Positions 38,056 through 46,662 of a DNA stretch of 64,000 bases are shown here, one piece after another. This DNA comes from Rugamonas sp. (GTDB lineage: Bacteria; Pseudomonadota; Gammaproteobacteria; Burkholderiales; Burkholderiaceae_D). Numbering within the stretch: position 1 is the first letter of the stretch; each line of letters opens with the position of its first letter. The stretch lies in contig NZ_JANXMI010000038.1 in NCBI RefSeq assembly GCF_025354735.1, forward strand, positions 62,001 through 126,000, in the 5' to 3' direction. Made by a program: the position numbers and the translations under genes. The notes under the pieces were generated by a model. It did not search any database, was not told the origin of the DNA, and worked only from the letters and a program-made list of their open reading frames with translations.

Positions 38056-39639
38056 TTATCCTTGAATTGCAAGGCGCTCAAGCTTGGAGCGCACGATGTC
38101 GGAAAATTCCTCAGGGGAGTCGACGGCGAATACTTGGGCTAGCTCAATTTGCTCCGCGCAATAAGCCTGGGCAGATGCCATCGAAACACTCAGCGCAGCC
38201 GAGACGAACGCTGCGTGCCGCTCGTACACAGCAATCAACTGCGCGCCCTGCTGGTCATTCGGAAATTTGAGGGCCTTCGCCACCGCTTCGACTTCTTTAC
38301 GCGCGACGCGCTCAGAGGCTGCTACCGACAGTGCCAACAGCCGGGCATCACCCTTATCGGGCTGAGCTGGCGCCGGCGCCGGCGGAACGTTGGGCGTAAC
38401 ATTCGGAGGAAGCGCGGTGGTGGCTTCGATTTCCTGATCTTCTTCTTCGGCCGCCGTGTCGGCGATCATGTTGAGCGGCCGCAGCGGCTCATCCAGACCT
38501 TCGATGCGGTTCAACCCCTCAGCCGCCCGGGCCTCGTTGCGAGTCAGCCAGCCGCCGAGGGTGCCGTTGTTGTAATAGGTCGAGCGGGCTGCTGCATCGC
38601 CGCGCAACAAAGCAGTCGTCGAGAATTCGCAACTGATCGTCAGGTCGTCCGGATCGAGGAAGTTATAGGCCAGCGCGGACGCCCAGCGGTTCAAGCGCGG
38701 CTCCAGCGCGTTGTTCACGAAGTCGATGCTCTGCTGCTCGATGTTCGAGAACGTCGCTTTCGACAGGTCGCCGATCATGTGTGGCGGCACGCCCCACATC
38801 GTCGCGATTTCCGAGCGGGTGTACTGCCGCGACTCTAGAAACTGGGCGTCGGTGTTCTTGACCGTGATGCCAGGCGAATATTTCATTCCATATTCGAGTA
38901 CCGCGATCTTTCCCTTATTGCGGCCGCCCTGCTGCTCTTGCCAAGCTTCACGCCAGCGGTCGCGTGTTTCCTTATCCTTGAAATTGGTCGGGTGCTCCAG
39001 CACGCCGCCCGTCGGAGATGCGTCGTTCTCGAAGAAGCGTAGGCCATAGTCCTGTGCGGCCAGGCCGGAACCGATCGCCTTGGCCGCCAACTGGATCGGC
39101 GAGTAGCCCATAATCCCATTACCGGACATACCCTTGATGTGCAGCATATCGGTGCGCGCCAGCACCAGGTCGTCGGCGTTCGCCAGCTTGATCCGGTAGC
39201 GCCAATTCATGTCGGTGTCCGACCGCAGCACCTCGACGGTCACCATGTCCGGATGGATCGGCAGCAACGCTGTGACTTCACCCTTACCGTTGGCGATGAT
39301 CTGCGCGAACGCATTTCCGCGCAGCTCCAGGTGACCAGTCATCATTTCCCGAAATTCCATCGGGTTCTGGAAGTCGTTCGGGCGGCTGGCGATCAAGCGA
39401 TAGAGCCAGTGTGTTTTGATTTCTTTGCGCGAACCGTCGGGCGCTGTCTTGTACACCTTGAAGGGCGCCGAGCTCACCGCATCGGCAATGACACGTACGC
39501 ATGCATAGACAGCCGTCAGCTGCAACGCCTTGTCGCCGCGCGCATCGGCCGCGCCAAAGCGCGATGGCGTCGGGCCGAACCAGAAATTTCCATAGGGCGA
39601 GCGGTCGCCGTTATCGGCCTTCGGTGAACACAGGAACAT
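38056..39639 (-). CDS. Portal protein, HK97 family
   Basis: A 527-residue portal. Landmarks include AVYACVRVIADAVSSAPFKVY, THWLYRLIASRPN, MEFREMMTGHLELRGNAF, and GVPPHMIGDLSKATFSNIEQQ with its downstream helix. The C-terminal tail after residue 410 is Pro/Ala-rich and then helical. The portal forms the dodecameric DNA gate at one vertex. AAGGAATAA lies just before the ATG. Confidence 0.9.
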   Translation of the reverse strand: MFLCSPKADNGDRSPYGNFWFGPTPSRFGAADARGDKALQLTAVYACVRVIADAVSSAPFKVYKTAPDGSRKEIKTHWLYRLIASRPNDFQNPMEFREMMTGHLELRGNAFAQIIANGKGEVTALLPIHPDMVTVEVLRSDTDMNWRYRIKLANADDLVLARTDMLHIKGMSGNGIMGYSPIQLAAKAIGSGLAAQDYGLRFFENDASPTGGVLEHPTNFKDKETRDRWREAWQEQQGGRNKGKIAVLEYGMKYSPGITVKNTDAQFLESRQYTRSEIATMWGVPPHMIGDLSKATFSNIEQQSIDFVNNALEPRLNRWASALAYNFLDPDDLTISCEFSTTALLRGDAAARSTYYNNGTLGGWLTRNEARAAEGLNRIEGLDEPLRPLNMIADTAAEEEDQEIEATTALPPNVTPNVPPAPAPAQPDKGDARLLALSVAASERVARKEVEAVAKALKFPNDQQGAQLIAVYERHAAFVSAALSVSMASAQAYCAEQIELAQVFAVDSPEEFSDIVRSKLERLAIQG

Positions 39640-39846
39640 TTATTCCTTCCCGCCGAAGCCAACCGTCATGTGCAGCGTCAGGACAATCAGGAGCGCACCG
39701 GTGCAGATAAGCGAAGCGGCCGCGCCGAGTAGCATCCCTACGCCGGCGGCGATCATCGTGATGCCACCCAGGATGCACAGGTTATAGACCAGCACAGGGG
39801 TAACAACGTCACCGATAAATTGAAGGGCCAGCACCAGTTTTTTCAT
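39640..39846 (-). CDS. Small two-helix membrane protein between terminase and portal
   Basis: The ATG at 39846 overlaps the terminase stop. A GTG at 39849 is also in frame. The 68-residue product is largely hydrophobic, with segments at about residues 5-40 and 42-60. Small membrane proteins occur at this place in some phages, but their role is unknown. Superinfection exclusion is one possibility. Confidence 0.6.
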   Translation of the reverse strand: MKKLVLALQFIGDVVTPVLVYNLCILGGITMIAAGVGMLLGAAASLICTGALLIVLTLHMTVGFGGKE

Positions 39847-41546
39847 CACACCACCAAAAGTTCGTAGTCGTCCGGCATGCCGCCGGCCTCTGTTTGCATC
39901 GCGCGACCAATGCCCATAATCCCCGCCACGATGCCATCGATCTTTTGTTCTGGCTTCTCTTTGCGCGGGTAGACGTTGTCTTTTGCATCCAATTTCGCCA
40001 CCACGTTCGATGCCATCCAGGTCAGCACGGGGTTGCCGTCGTGGTGAAGCCGGCCTGCCTTGACCGCACTTTCAAATTCTTTCATCGGCAGACTCATGTT
40101 CTGGACTGTTTGGCGGAATTCAACAAGTTCAGCGCCATCTTTCATCAGCTGCTGCGCCATGTGCGCCGCGCGCCACGGGTCGAAGGCCACCTCGTTCGGC
40201 TGGTATGTTGTCAACTGGACCTCGGTGTGCTCACGGATTAGGTCGTAATCGATTTCGGCGCCGTCGTGCTGCTCAAGGAATCCTTCAATCACCCATTTTC
40301 GGTACGCGTCGCGATTTTTCGGGTCGTTCTCAATCGCATTTTCCGGGAGGAAGTATTTGCCAAAAAGGTAGTAATGGTCCTTGCCGTCGATGCGCTTTTT
40401 GAATACCTGCATGACCACGCACACGTCAGACGTACTGGCCAAGTCGAGGGTGAGCCAGTTCTCGCAGCCAGCGAATTGCTCGGGGCGCAGCGTGTAGTCC
40501 GCGCAGCGATTCCAGTCCAGGATGTTTAGCCAAGCCGATTTCGCCGAGCACCAAACGTTCAGGTGCTTGGTCTTGAAGCGAGTCTGCTTGGCGGCGCTAT
40601 TCACAGCCTGGCGCTGCTGGCTCAGCAGGTACTCGGCGTCGACTGACACGCCCATGTTCGGGTTTGCCTTGCGCAGCGCTTTTGGATCATCCCAAGCATC
40701 GCCGTCGTCGATCGAGTACATGATGGCGAACAGCTCATCCTCAATCATCACGCCCTGCAGTACTTTCTTGCAGTCCATCTCTTGGTCGTAGCACGGCCCG
40801 GCGATGTTAAATCCGGCCGTGGTGATCTCGACCATTAGCGGTTGGTCGCGGGAGCCCATGCCGGTCTCCATGGTGTCAACCAGGTCGGACGTGTCGTGCT
40901 CGTGGTATTCGTCCACTATCGCGCATGACGGAGAAGATCCGTCGCCAGGCTTGCCGATGACCGGCTCGAAGCGACTACCATCCTCCGGGGTGAGTAGCAT
41001 CTTCGCCCAAACCTCAGCGCCGATCAGATCGCGCAGTTCCTGAGTACGCTCGATCATCTGCTTGGCCGGCCGGAACACTTCCCATGCCTGCTTCTCGGTG
41101 GTCGCGCCAGAATAGACCTCGGCGCCGAACTCGCCGTCAGCGGCGAACATATACAGGCCAATGCCGGCGGCGATGATCGACTTGCCGTTCTTGCGCGGTA
41201 CGGCGATGTAAGCTTTGCGGAACCGGCGGCAGCCGAATTTCGTCTTTTTTACGCGGTGCTTCCAGCCAAATAACGTGCAAAAAATGAATGACTGCCAGGG
41301 CTGCAGCACGATCAGTTCTTTTTTCTGCCCCCACTTGCCCTTTGTGTGCGGCAGCATCTCCAGGAACTGGCAGACCATCTCAGCCGCATCGGCGTCGTAG
41401 ATGAACTTGGATTTTTGCGCCTTGTTCGCAATCAGGTCGTTCAGGTGTCGCTCGCAAGCCAGCTTTACCCATGTGCAAGCCAGAATCTTGCCTGCGACGA
41501 TATCTCGCGCGTATTTGTTGGCCGCATTGACATGAGGATGTTCCAT
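39846..41546 (-). CDS. Terminase large subunit (Terminase_1/HK97-like)
   Basis: A 566-residue packaging motor. The ATPase domain has the Walker A-like AVPRKNGKS (residues 115-123) and Walker B CAIVDEYHE (about 208-216). The nuclease domain begins at WLTLDLASTSD, with its acidic metal ligand, and continues to DGIVAGIMGIGRA. It overlaps the small membrane gene and follows the small subunit. Confidence 0.92.
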   Translation of the reverse strand: MEHPHVNAANKYARDIVAGKILACTWVKLACERHLNDLIANKAQKSKFIYDADAAEMVCQFLEMLPHTKGKWGQKKELIVLQPWQSFIFCTLFGWKHRVKKTKFGCRRFRKAYIAVPRKNGKSIIAAGIGLYMFAADGEFGAEVYSGATTEKQAWEVFRPAKQMIERTQELRDLIGAEVWAKMLLTPEDGSRFEPVIGKPGDGSSPSCAIVDEYHEHDTSDLVDTMETGMGSRDQPLMVEITTAGFNIAGPCYDQEMDCKKVLQGVMIEDELFAIMYSIDDGDAWDDPKALRKANPNMGVSVDAEYLLSQQRQAVNSAAKQTRFKTKHLNVWCSAKSAWLNILDWNRCADYTLRPEQFAGCENWLTLDLASTSDVCVVMQVFKKRIDGKDHYYLFGKYFLPENAIENDPKNRDAYRKWVIEGFLEQHDGAEIDYDLIREHTEVQLTTYQPNEVAFDPWRAAHMAQQLMKDGAELVEFRQTVQNMSLPMKEFESAVKAGRLHHDGNPVLTWMASNVVAKLDAKDNVYPRKEKPEQKIDGIVAGIMGIGRAMQTEAGGMPDDYELLVV

Positions 41547-41551
41547 CTATT

Positions 41552-41956
41552 TCATGCAGCGCCCTTCTTCTTGATCAGCTTCGCGAAGGGGTTTGCAGGC
41601 TCCTCTTTCTTGGCGCCGGCGACCTTTGAGCGATCAGACGGAGTCATGCCGAAGCGCGCCAGCAGGGAGTCCAGTCGAGCCAATTTGGCCGCCGGCATTT
41701 CAATTGGGTTTGCCCGGAAGTTCGCCAGCAAAACTGCGGCGATCTCCACCGCGATGCCATCGGCGTGACACAGCACGCCAGCATGGCACTGCGACGTAAT
41801 TACGTTCCAGGCGCCAGCTTGCTCCGGCGTGAAATAGTCCGGCGCTGGCCCGATACCGGCCGCGACATCCGGCTCGTCGTCGCGTTTGCGCTGAGGATTT
41901 TTCTTGTAGGCGCCGCGCAACTCAAGGACGTTGGTCGGGGTGCGCGGTCTTGCCAT
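41552..41956 (-). CDS. Terminase small subunit, P27 family
   Basis: The ATG at 41956 has AAGGTG 7 bases upstream, giving 134 residues. It begins MARPRTPTNVLELRGAYKKNP, a P27-type start, and ends in a basic tail (FAKLIKKKGAA). It recognises the packaging site, possibly in the gene-free stretch just upstream. P27 terminases often occur with an HNH nuclease, as here. Confidence 0.85.
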   Translation of the reverse strand: MARPRTPTNVLELRGAYKKNPQRKRDDEPDVAAGIGPAPDYFTPEQAGAWNVITSQCHAGVLCHADGIAVEIAAVLLANFRANPIEMPAAKLARLDSLLARFGMTPSDRSKVAGAKKEEPANPFAKLIKKKGAA

Positions 41957-42258
41957 ATAGACACCTTTTGGAAACACGAATTTTGTGGAAATAAAAAAAA
42001 GGCTGCATGGCCGGTCTTTAGGGTCGTCGGCCGTAGGGATTGGACGCCCCCTACCCCTGCGCCGATCCATTCCAGTCGCACCAGAACGCTTACCAACATG
42101 CGATACTGAGCTATCCCTGCACTTCGCACACCAACAAACGAAAGACGCTCAAAACTCATTCTGGCGCATCTGAAGGCAACAAATATCAGACGCGCCGCGT
42201 GACGCTTTCTAAGTCCATTTGCCCGTCACAACTCCAATTACGCCGCGTTTGCATGGCT
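41957..42258. other. Gene-free stretch before the terminase genes; candidate cos/packaging site
   Basis: About 300 bases without a supportable gene between the kinase gene and terminase small. It holds an A8 tract near 41993-42000, a C-rich run (CCCCCTACCCC near 42048-42058), and three ACGCT motifs at 42086, 42145 and 42202. In HK97-like phages cos lies in this position. Nothing here proves the cut site. Confidence 0.35.
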
Positions 42259-42816
42259 CTAGTGACCACAATCGGTCGTTACCAACGCGTCATCACGTGC
42301 CTGCACGAACTGAGACCACCAGCTCTTTGCCGCCAGTAGGGAGCGCTCCATGCGGTCACCCCTGCGCGTTTTGATGATGCGGTTTGTGCAGACGCCCACG
42401 CTGGCGAGCACGACGAAGTGAGCGGACGGTTGCAGGACATTTCGCCACCACTCACGCTCGCTTGACGCGGCTGCAGAGACAATAAACCATGCGCCTGGGG
42501 CATCTGAGGTCGCGAGCTCCCGTAGCCGAGTGTTTCTTACACCAAGGGAGCGGATCATAGCGGCGGCGCTCCAGTCGCTCTCGCTTATCTCAAGTTGTGC
42601 GCGAATAGCGTCAAGGTCGATGATGGTGTCGCCGGGTTTGGCATGCTGAGCGACATAGGTCGACTTGCCACCGCCGGCCGGGCCAAACACGATTGTCAGA
42701 TTAGGACGTGAAGGCTGTAAGTCAGGCGGGCGCAGCAGCTGATCGATGTGGGGGTCCATGTCATGGACCTTCTGCGCGCGACTCGGAGGTAATGGTTGGT
42801 GTTGTTTGGTAGCCAT
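42259..42816 (-). CDS. P-loop kinase-like ATPase, paralogue of the neighbouring HNH-fusion
   Basis: A 185-residue protein. Walker A is FGPAGGGKST, and TIIDLDAIRAQL is a likely Walker B or substrate Asp region as in polynucleotide- or nucleotide-kinase-like enzymes. WFIVSAAASSEREWWR follows, and then an Arg/Trp-rich lid region. It matches the C-terminal domain of the next gene segment by segment. The function is unknown. Nucleic-acid end kinase is an inference. Confidence 0.7.
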   Translation of the reverse strand: MATKQHQPLPPSRAQKVHDMDPHIDQLLRPPDLQPSRPNLTIVFGPAGGGKSTYVAQHAKPGDTIIDLDAIRAQLEISESDWSAAAMIRSLGVRNTRLRELATSDAPGAWFIVSAAASSEREWWRNVLQPSAHFVVLASVGVCTNRIIKTRRGDRMERSLLAAKSWWSQFVQARDDALVTTDCGH

Positions 42817-42830
42817 GATGCGACCCTTAA

Positions 42831-43571
42831 TTAAGTGCCGGTCGCATCGAATACCTGATCCTGGTGCTCAGGGTCATAGCTCAGCCACCACTTCTTCACG
42901 GCTCGGATTGACCGGTCGGCATGGTCCCCCTTACGTGTTGCGTTGATCCGGTCGATGCACGTGCGTGCGCTGGCCAGCACTACTACAAGGGCGATAGGTC
43001 GCAGCGCCTCGCGCCACCAATCCCGTTCCGTCGCAGTTGGCGCTGATACGATGAACCAGGCAGCTGGACCGGGTGACGACGCCAGCGCGGCTAGCTTTTC
43101 ATTGCGGCGCATCAGGCATTGCTCAAGGGCCGCGCTGGACCATGTGTCTTCGGGAATGCCCAGTTCGGTGCGGATAATGTCCATGTCGATCACGGTATCG
43201 TCGGGGCCGGCGTGGCGAGCGATGTAGGTATTCTTTCCAGCTCCTGCCGCGCCACACACAATGGTGAGCGGCACCTGCGAAGCTTCCAGCCCCGCCGGCT
43301 TGAGCAGCGCCCCGACTTTGTCATTCAGCAACGCAGTTAATGGCTGACGGCGGGATCTGTTTTGATTGGCATAATGCTGCTCGCACAATGATTCAAGATT
43401 GGATTCATCGCGTCCATTCGAAACATAGTCGTCTTCATCCTGATCGATGCTGATAGGCATGATGGATAACGGGACTATGTGATCAACTTTTATCGCGGCG
43501 CGCGTTAAGCCATCTCGCTTGCAGCGCTTGCACAGGGGATTCTTGCGAAGATAAATTGTATCGTTTTGCAT
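42831..43571 (-). CDS. HNH endonuclease fused to a P-loop kinase-like domain
   Basis: A 246-residue fusion. Residues 1-75 form an HNH nuclease: PLCKRCKRDG (zinc Cys pair), KVDHIVPLS with the catalytic His, and NLESLCEQHYANQN. Residues 95-240 are a P-loop domain with CGAAGAGKNT and TVIDMDIIRTELG, paralogous to the gene at 42259-42816. HNH proteins beside terminase assist packaging in some cos phages. The fused kinase domain could handle the DNA ends, but that is inference. Confidence 0.75.
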   Translation of the reverse strand: MQNDTIYLRKNPLCKRCKRDGLTRAAIKVDHIVPLSIMPISIDQDEDDYVSNGRDESNLESLCEQHYANQNRSRRQPLTALLNDKVGALLKPAGLEASQVPLTIVCGAAGAGKNTYIARHAGPDDTVIDMDIIRTELGIPEDTWSSAALEQCLMRRNEKLAALASSPGPAAWFIVSAPTATERDWWREALRPIALVVVLASARTCIDRINATRKGDHADRSIRAVKKWWLSYDPEHQDQVFDATGT

Positions 43572-43658
43572 GTTTCAAACCTTCGATATCGATGATAATG
43601 CCGCCCACGCTGCCGTCGGCCAATGCCGAAACACGCTCAAATCTCGTTTAATCGATTC

Positions 43659-44072
43659 CTATCGATGCCTGCTTGCCGCTCTCTCTTCGGCCTGCTTAAC
43701 GCTGTCATGGCATGGCTTGCACAGCGACTGCCAGTTGTTCTCGCTATCCCAGAACAGCTCACGCGCTCGGGTGATGCGTGCTTCATCGCCGCTATCGATT
43801 GCTTCCTTCAGACGGTGAGCGATGATGTGGTCGGCCACGTTGGCGGCTTGAAGCCTACCGCTGCGCTTGCAGTACACGCACAGTGGGTGCTTACGCAGAT
43901 AGTGCGAGCGTGCCTTTGTCCAGGCGCTGGTGTAGCCGCGCTCCTGTGCTGTGCCACGCTGTGCATCCTCATCCTTGCGTTTGGCCTTGAGGTGCTTGAC
44001 GCAATAGCCTGGTGCATCAACCAGTGCGCCGCAACCAGCCTGTCGACATATCGACTTCGGACGTTTCGGCAT
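43659..44072 (-). CDS. HNH endonuclease
   Basis: The ATG at 44072 gives 137 residues. An upstream ATG at 44117 is in frame. The N-terminus has a Cys/His set (CRQAGCGALVDAPGYCVKH). The HNH core follows: PLCVYCKRSG, VADHIIAHR, and NNWQSLCKPCHDSVK with both zinc CxxC pairs. It is of the type found beside terminases. A second HNH domain lies in the next gene. Confidence 0.85.
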   Translation of the reverse strand: MPKRPKSICRQAGCGALVDAPGYCVKHLKAKRKDEDAQRGTAQERGYTSAWTKARSHYLRKHPLCVYCKRSGRLQAANVADHIIAHRLKEAIDSGDEARITRARELFWDSENNWQSLCKPCHDSVKQAEERAASRHR

Positions 44073-44210
44073 GATGTATGTGTGTGAGGTTGCGGCCGCC
44101 TGCGGCGAGTAAGGCATGCGATGTTCTGCACGAAGGATCGTCGCCCTTTGCTCATCGACCGCTGCGACCGCTATTGATCACGCCGCTGGATCGCGCTGGC
44201 GCTGATTGCG

Positions 44211-44675
44211 TTACGAGGTGCTGACGATTGGGTCGGTGCTGGCCACGATTGCGTCAGGCACGTCGGAGGTGATCTCGCCGGAGACGATCGGCAGTGGTGC
44301 GATGACCAGGTCCGCGGTGATGGTGACGCCGTCGGCGGTCGCGGTGATGGTCGCGGTGCCGGACTGGCCGGACAGCGTGGCGACAGCGGTCAGACCGTCG
44401 ACGGAGACTTCCAGCGCGGCCAGTGGCGATGCGTCGACGGTGCCGGGCACGGTGACGGACCAGGCGGCCGGCGACAGCGGCGCTTCGACTTCGCCGTCGG
44501 CGGCCTTGAACGTGGCGCGCAGGTTGATCGGGCCGTGGTTGCGGGTGACGTTGATGCTCATGGTGGATACCTTTGCAGGAGTGCCGTCACAGTCGACAGC
44601 GAAGTGGAAGTCGCACAGTGGTTCGACGTGCGAGCAGAAGAAGCGGTTGAGGATTGCGGTGATGGGGTTGCGCAT
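44211..44675 (-). CDS. Phage protein with an Ig-like domain
   Basis: The frame starting at ATG 44675 directly follows the upstream stop (TGATATG). A second ATG at 44561, with AAGG upstream, would give only the C-terminal part. The 154-residue product has a Cys-containing N-terminus (FCSHVEPLCDFHF) and a BIG/Ig-like body of Val/Thr/Ala strands (GLTAVATLSGQSGTATITA). Such domains decorate virions. The exact role is unknown. Confidence 0.6.
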   Translation of the reverse strand: MRNPITAILNRFFCSHVEPLCDFHFAVDCDGTPAKVSTMSINVTRNHGPINLRATFKAADGEVEAPLSPAAWSVTVPGTVDASPLAALEVSVDGLTAVATLSGQSGTATITATADGVTITADLVIAPLPIVSGEITSDVPDAIVASTDPIVSTS

Positions 44676-44676
44676 A

Positions 44677-44877
44677 TCAGTGACCGTAGGCGATGCCGCC
44701 GGCTGCGTGGCCAGCCATGTACTCGGCATGGGCGCGGTCGATACGCTGACGCATCCATGCATCGAAGCCGATTTTATTTATGTGCTCGGCGCGGCGCTCA
44801 GCTTTCTCTTTAACCTCGCGCGCATATGCCGCAGCATCGCGCCGCAAAATTTCAAGGTCGACGAAAAAATGCGGCAT
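44677..44877 (-). CDS. Small phage protein, first gene of the late run
   Basis: A 66-residue helical protein (LEILRRDAAAYAREVKEKAE) ending just before the Ig-like gene. No family was recognised. It lies immediately after a strong terminator-like hairpin. Confidence 0.6.
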   Translation of the reverse strand: MPHFFVDLEILRRDAAAYAREVKEKAERRAEHINKIGFDAWMRQRIDRAHAEYMAGHAAGGIAYGH

Positions 44878-44885
44878 CTATGCCT

Positions 44886-44923
44886 CAAATAAAAAGCCGC
44901 CAGCGCAGTGATGCGGAGGCGGC
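44886..44923 (-). terminator. Intrinsic terminator upstream of the late run
   Basis: On the minus strand, GCCGCC/GGCGGC encloses CCGCA-TCAC-TGCG and is followed by TTTTTATTT. It lies just before the gene starting at 44877. It is a candidate site of late antitermination. Confidence 0.75.
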
Positions 44924-45020
44924 GAAGGCGCAACGGGAGATGCGGTTTTAATTCCGTCGAATTCGAGGGAATTAGAATTGTTGCCGCTCTACGCTCTCAT
45001 CCGTTGCCGTGGCGTCGGGA

Positions 45021-45185
45021 CTACCGCAGATGTGGCGAATTGGGTGCCGCGTGACAGCGTTTCGCGGCAATCGGTTTAGCTTGCGCCAGCACGCCCGCAG
45101 GCGCCCGATTTAGTGTTTTTGCAAGGTGATCGGTCGAGGCTACTTCATGGCGCACCTCCGTTGCTGGGCGGCGCGGTGTACTCAC
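45021..45185 (-). CDS. Possible small protein with GTG start
   Basis: A 54-codon frame in the otherwise gene-free stretch 44924-45212 (segments RRPATEVRHEVASTDHLAKT and AQAKPIAAKR). It has no clear ribosome binding site and I recognise no family. Without this frame the stretch holds nothing else I can support. Confidence 0.25.
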   Translation of the reverse strand: MSTPRRPATEVRHEVASTDHLAKTLNRAPAGVLAQAKPIAAKRCHAAPNSPHLR

Positions 45186-45212
45186 GCGGCCGGCCAGTTC
45201 AACACCAGTCTG

Positions 45213-45410
45213 TTACTTGGCGACCTCGGCATAGATTTCGCCGAAGGCCGGGTGTAGCAAAGTAAACTTGTTACTATCATCATTCCGGATGAATTCAACC
45301 GGGATCAGGTCACCCATCGAGTTCTTCACGAAAACGCGAACGACCGCTCCTTTGGCTAGGTAGTCGAGCGCGTCAAGCGTGATTAAGGCGGCGGGTGAAA
45401 TCCAATTCAT
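45213..45410 (-). CDS. Small hypothetical phage protein
   Basis: A 65-residue product beginning MNWISPAALITLDALDYLAKG, with a compact beta-type body (VVRVFVKNSMGDLIPVEFI) and a short acidic end. It could be a small DNA- or RNA-binding fold, but no family is recognised. It diverges from the gene at 45433. Confidence 0.55.
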   Translation of the reverse strand: MNWISPAALITLDALDYLAKGAVVRVFVKNSMGDLIPVEFIRNDDSNKFTLLHPAFGEIYAEVAK

Positions 45411-45432
45411 TTTTGACTCCAGAAAGAACTAC

Positions 45433-45624
45433 ATGAGCATTCCTGCATTCGAACCCGCAAGAAAAGCAATGGCGGCACTTGATCTTTACAGCGACTTCTA
45501 TGCCAGTAGCGCTCCATTTCAGGAGGAGAAGCAACGGATCATCACGATCCTGCGCGCCACAGCAGCGAATACTCCAGCAGACAGATTTCTGCCTGCCTTT
45601 GCTGATGCTTTAGAGAAGATGTAG
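45433..45624 (+). CDS. Small hypothetical protein on the plus strand
   Basis: A 63-residue helical product (AFEPARKAMAALDLYSDFY and EEKQRIITILRATA). AGAAAG lies upstream of the ATG. It runs against the surrounding genes and ends 13 bases before the stop of the convergent gene. No function is known. Confidence 0.5.
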   Translation: MSIPAFEPARKAMAALDLYSDFYASSAPFQEEKQRIITILRATAANTPADRFLPAFADALEKM

Positions 45625-45637
45625 TCGCTCGGCCGGG

Positions 45638-45805
45638 TCAATCTTCATCTGGTTGGTCTGGCCCTCGGTTCTCCGGCAGAAGATACCAACCCAACTGGCG
45701 CCGGATTTCTTCCATGCTCGGCGGCGGTTCCTCGGCGTGAGTGCGGCTATCCATCCATTCCCGGACCGACTGCTTTGCAGGCTTGGTCGTGCGAGGGAAT
45801 TTCAT
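45638..45805 (-). CDS. Small phage protein (55 aa)
   Basis: Read directly on the minus strand. GAGG lies 6 bases before the ATG at 45805. The product begins MKFPRTTKPAKQSVREWMD and ends in PENRGPDQPDED. The short helical part MEEIRRQLGW is followed by an acidic tail. It lies just after the bidirectional terminator. No family was recognised. Confidence 0.5.
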   Translation of the reverse strand: MKFPRTTKPAKQSVREWMDSRTHAEEPPPSMEEIRRQLGWYLLPENRGPDQPDED

Positions 45806-45833
45806 GGCCGCCTCGGAATGTGGCGCGGAAAAG

Positions 45834-45858
45834 AAAAAACCACCGCAAGGGTGGTTTT
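45834..45858 (-). terminator. Bidirectional terminator after the late promoter region
   Basis: Stem AAACCACC/GGTGGTTT with a 5-base loop has a T run on both strands (TTTTTTC on the minus strand, TTTTAT on the plus). It lies about 210 bases downstream of the candidate late promoter, a layout like lambda tR'. Confidence 0.8.
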
Positions 45859-46122
45859 ATGTGCTCCCACGACAATCCGCGTGGTGAGCGATTCACAGAC
45901 TTTTTGCGCGAGCGCTTCCACCAAGGGCGAAAACAACTCGCAAATTTCCGCTATCGGTGCCGCCGGATTGTGGCGATCATTACGAGTGAAGAAAGTCTGT
46001 GATGTGCTGGTTATTTCATGTCAAGTTCCGATTGGCTGCTTGTCGATAAATATGTGCCATGCACAATGTAGCGATCACAATACACGAAGTGAGCGGGGTT
46101 TACAACTGAATTTTCAGCGGTG
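45859..46122 (-). promoter_or_regulatory. Candidate late promoter region after the Q-like gene
   Basis: The gene-free stretch below the Q candidate holds, on the minus strand, TTGTAA (46105-46100) and TATTGT (46082-46077) with a 17-base gap, a fair promoter. A TTGACA also occurs at 46024-46019, without a matching -10. The minus strand is open as a frame for some 60 codons below this but has no start codon. In lambda-like phages the late promoter and a terminator follow Q directly. Confidence 0.45.
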
Positions 46123-46653
46123 TCAGCACTCAGCACGCAAGCGACCAGATGCGCGCGAATTGTGCGAAATCATCACGTTCTGCAATTCGCCGATCATGTC
46201 CAAAATTCTCTCGCGCTCAAATCCGCCTGCGAACACGTCGGCTTGGCCCGATCCCTTACAAGTAGGGCACAGTCGGCGCTCGCGGGTGACGCCGGCGCCG
46301 CGGCAGTCATCGCAGTGCCCAGCCAGCCAGTGTGCAAGCGAGCGCTCAGCGACGCGCCGGTAGAGCGCTTGAGCTGCGGCAGCATCCCATGCCGTCCCCT
46401 CTTTCACCCATTTGCGCTCGCGGCCCTTCTTGATCACTTCCAGCGTCCAGATGCGCACCAGCTGCGCCAGGTTGTTCGAATTGCCTTCGAATAGTTTGCT
46501 GACGGTGCCGTCGGCATACTTGACACGGGAAAGCAGCGAGCCTAAGTCGCCGGCCAGCGCCGCCGCCGCGATAGCGTCCAAATCGTGGTGGAATGCGTCG
46601 TCCCGCAGGTCGTGCGAGGTCAGCGAGCGAACGAAGCGATCAGCAAATCCCAT
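46123..46653 (-). CDS. Candidate late antiterminator (Q-like) with DnaJ-type zinc finger
   Basis: A 176-residue protein with two CxxCxGxG motifs (CDDCRGAG and CPTCKGSG at about 120-140), as in Q proteins of the 82/21 type and in DnaJ. The N-terminal part is helical and includes RIWTLEVIKKGRERKW. The place, last before the late promoter and the packaging genes, favours Q. A 16-base LexA-like palindrome lies just upstream of its ATG. The family call is from memory of the Cys pattern. Confidence 0.5.
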   Translation of the reverse strand: MGFADRFVRSLTSHDLRDDAFHHDLDAIAAAALAGDLGSLLSRVKYADGTVSKLFEGNSNNLAQLVRIWTLEVIKKGRERKWVKEGTAWDAAAAQALYRRVAERSLAHWLAGHCDDCRGAGVTRERRLCPTCKGSGQADVFAGGFERERILDMIGELQNVMISHNSRASGRLRAEC

Positions 46654-46662
46654 GATAGACCC

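Noticed and set aside
45859-46018. Minus-strand open frame of about 60 codons below the Q candidate
   Set aside because: It has no start codon and its end is coded by the terminator hairpin.
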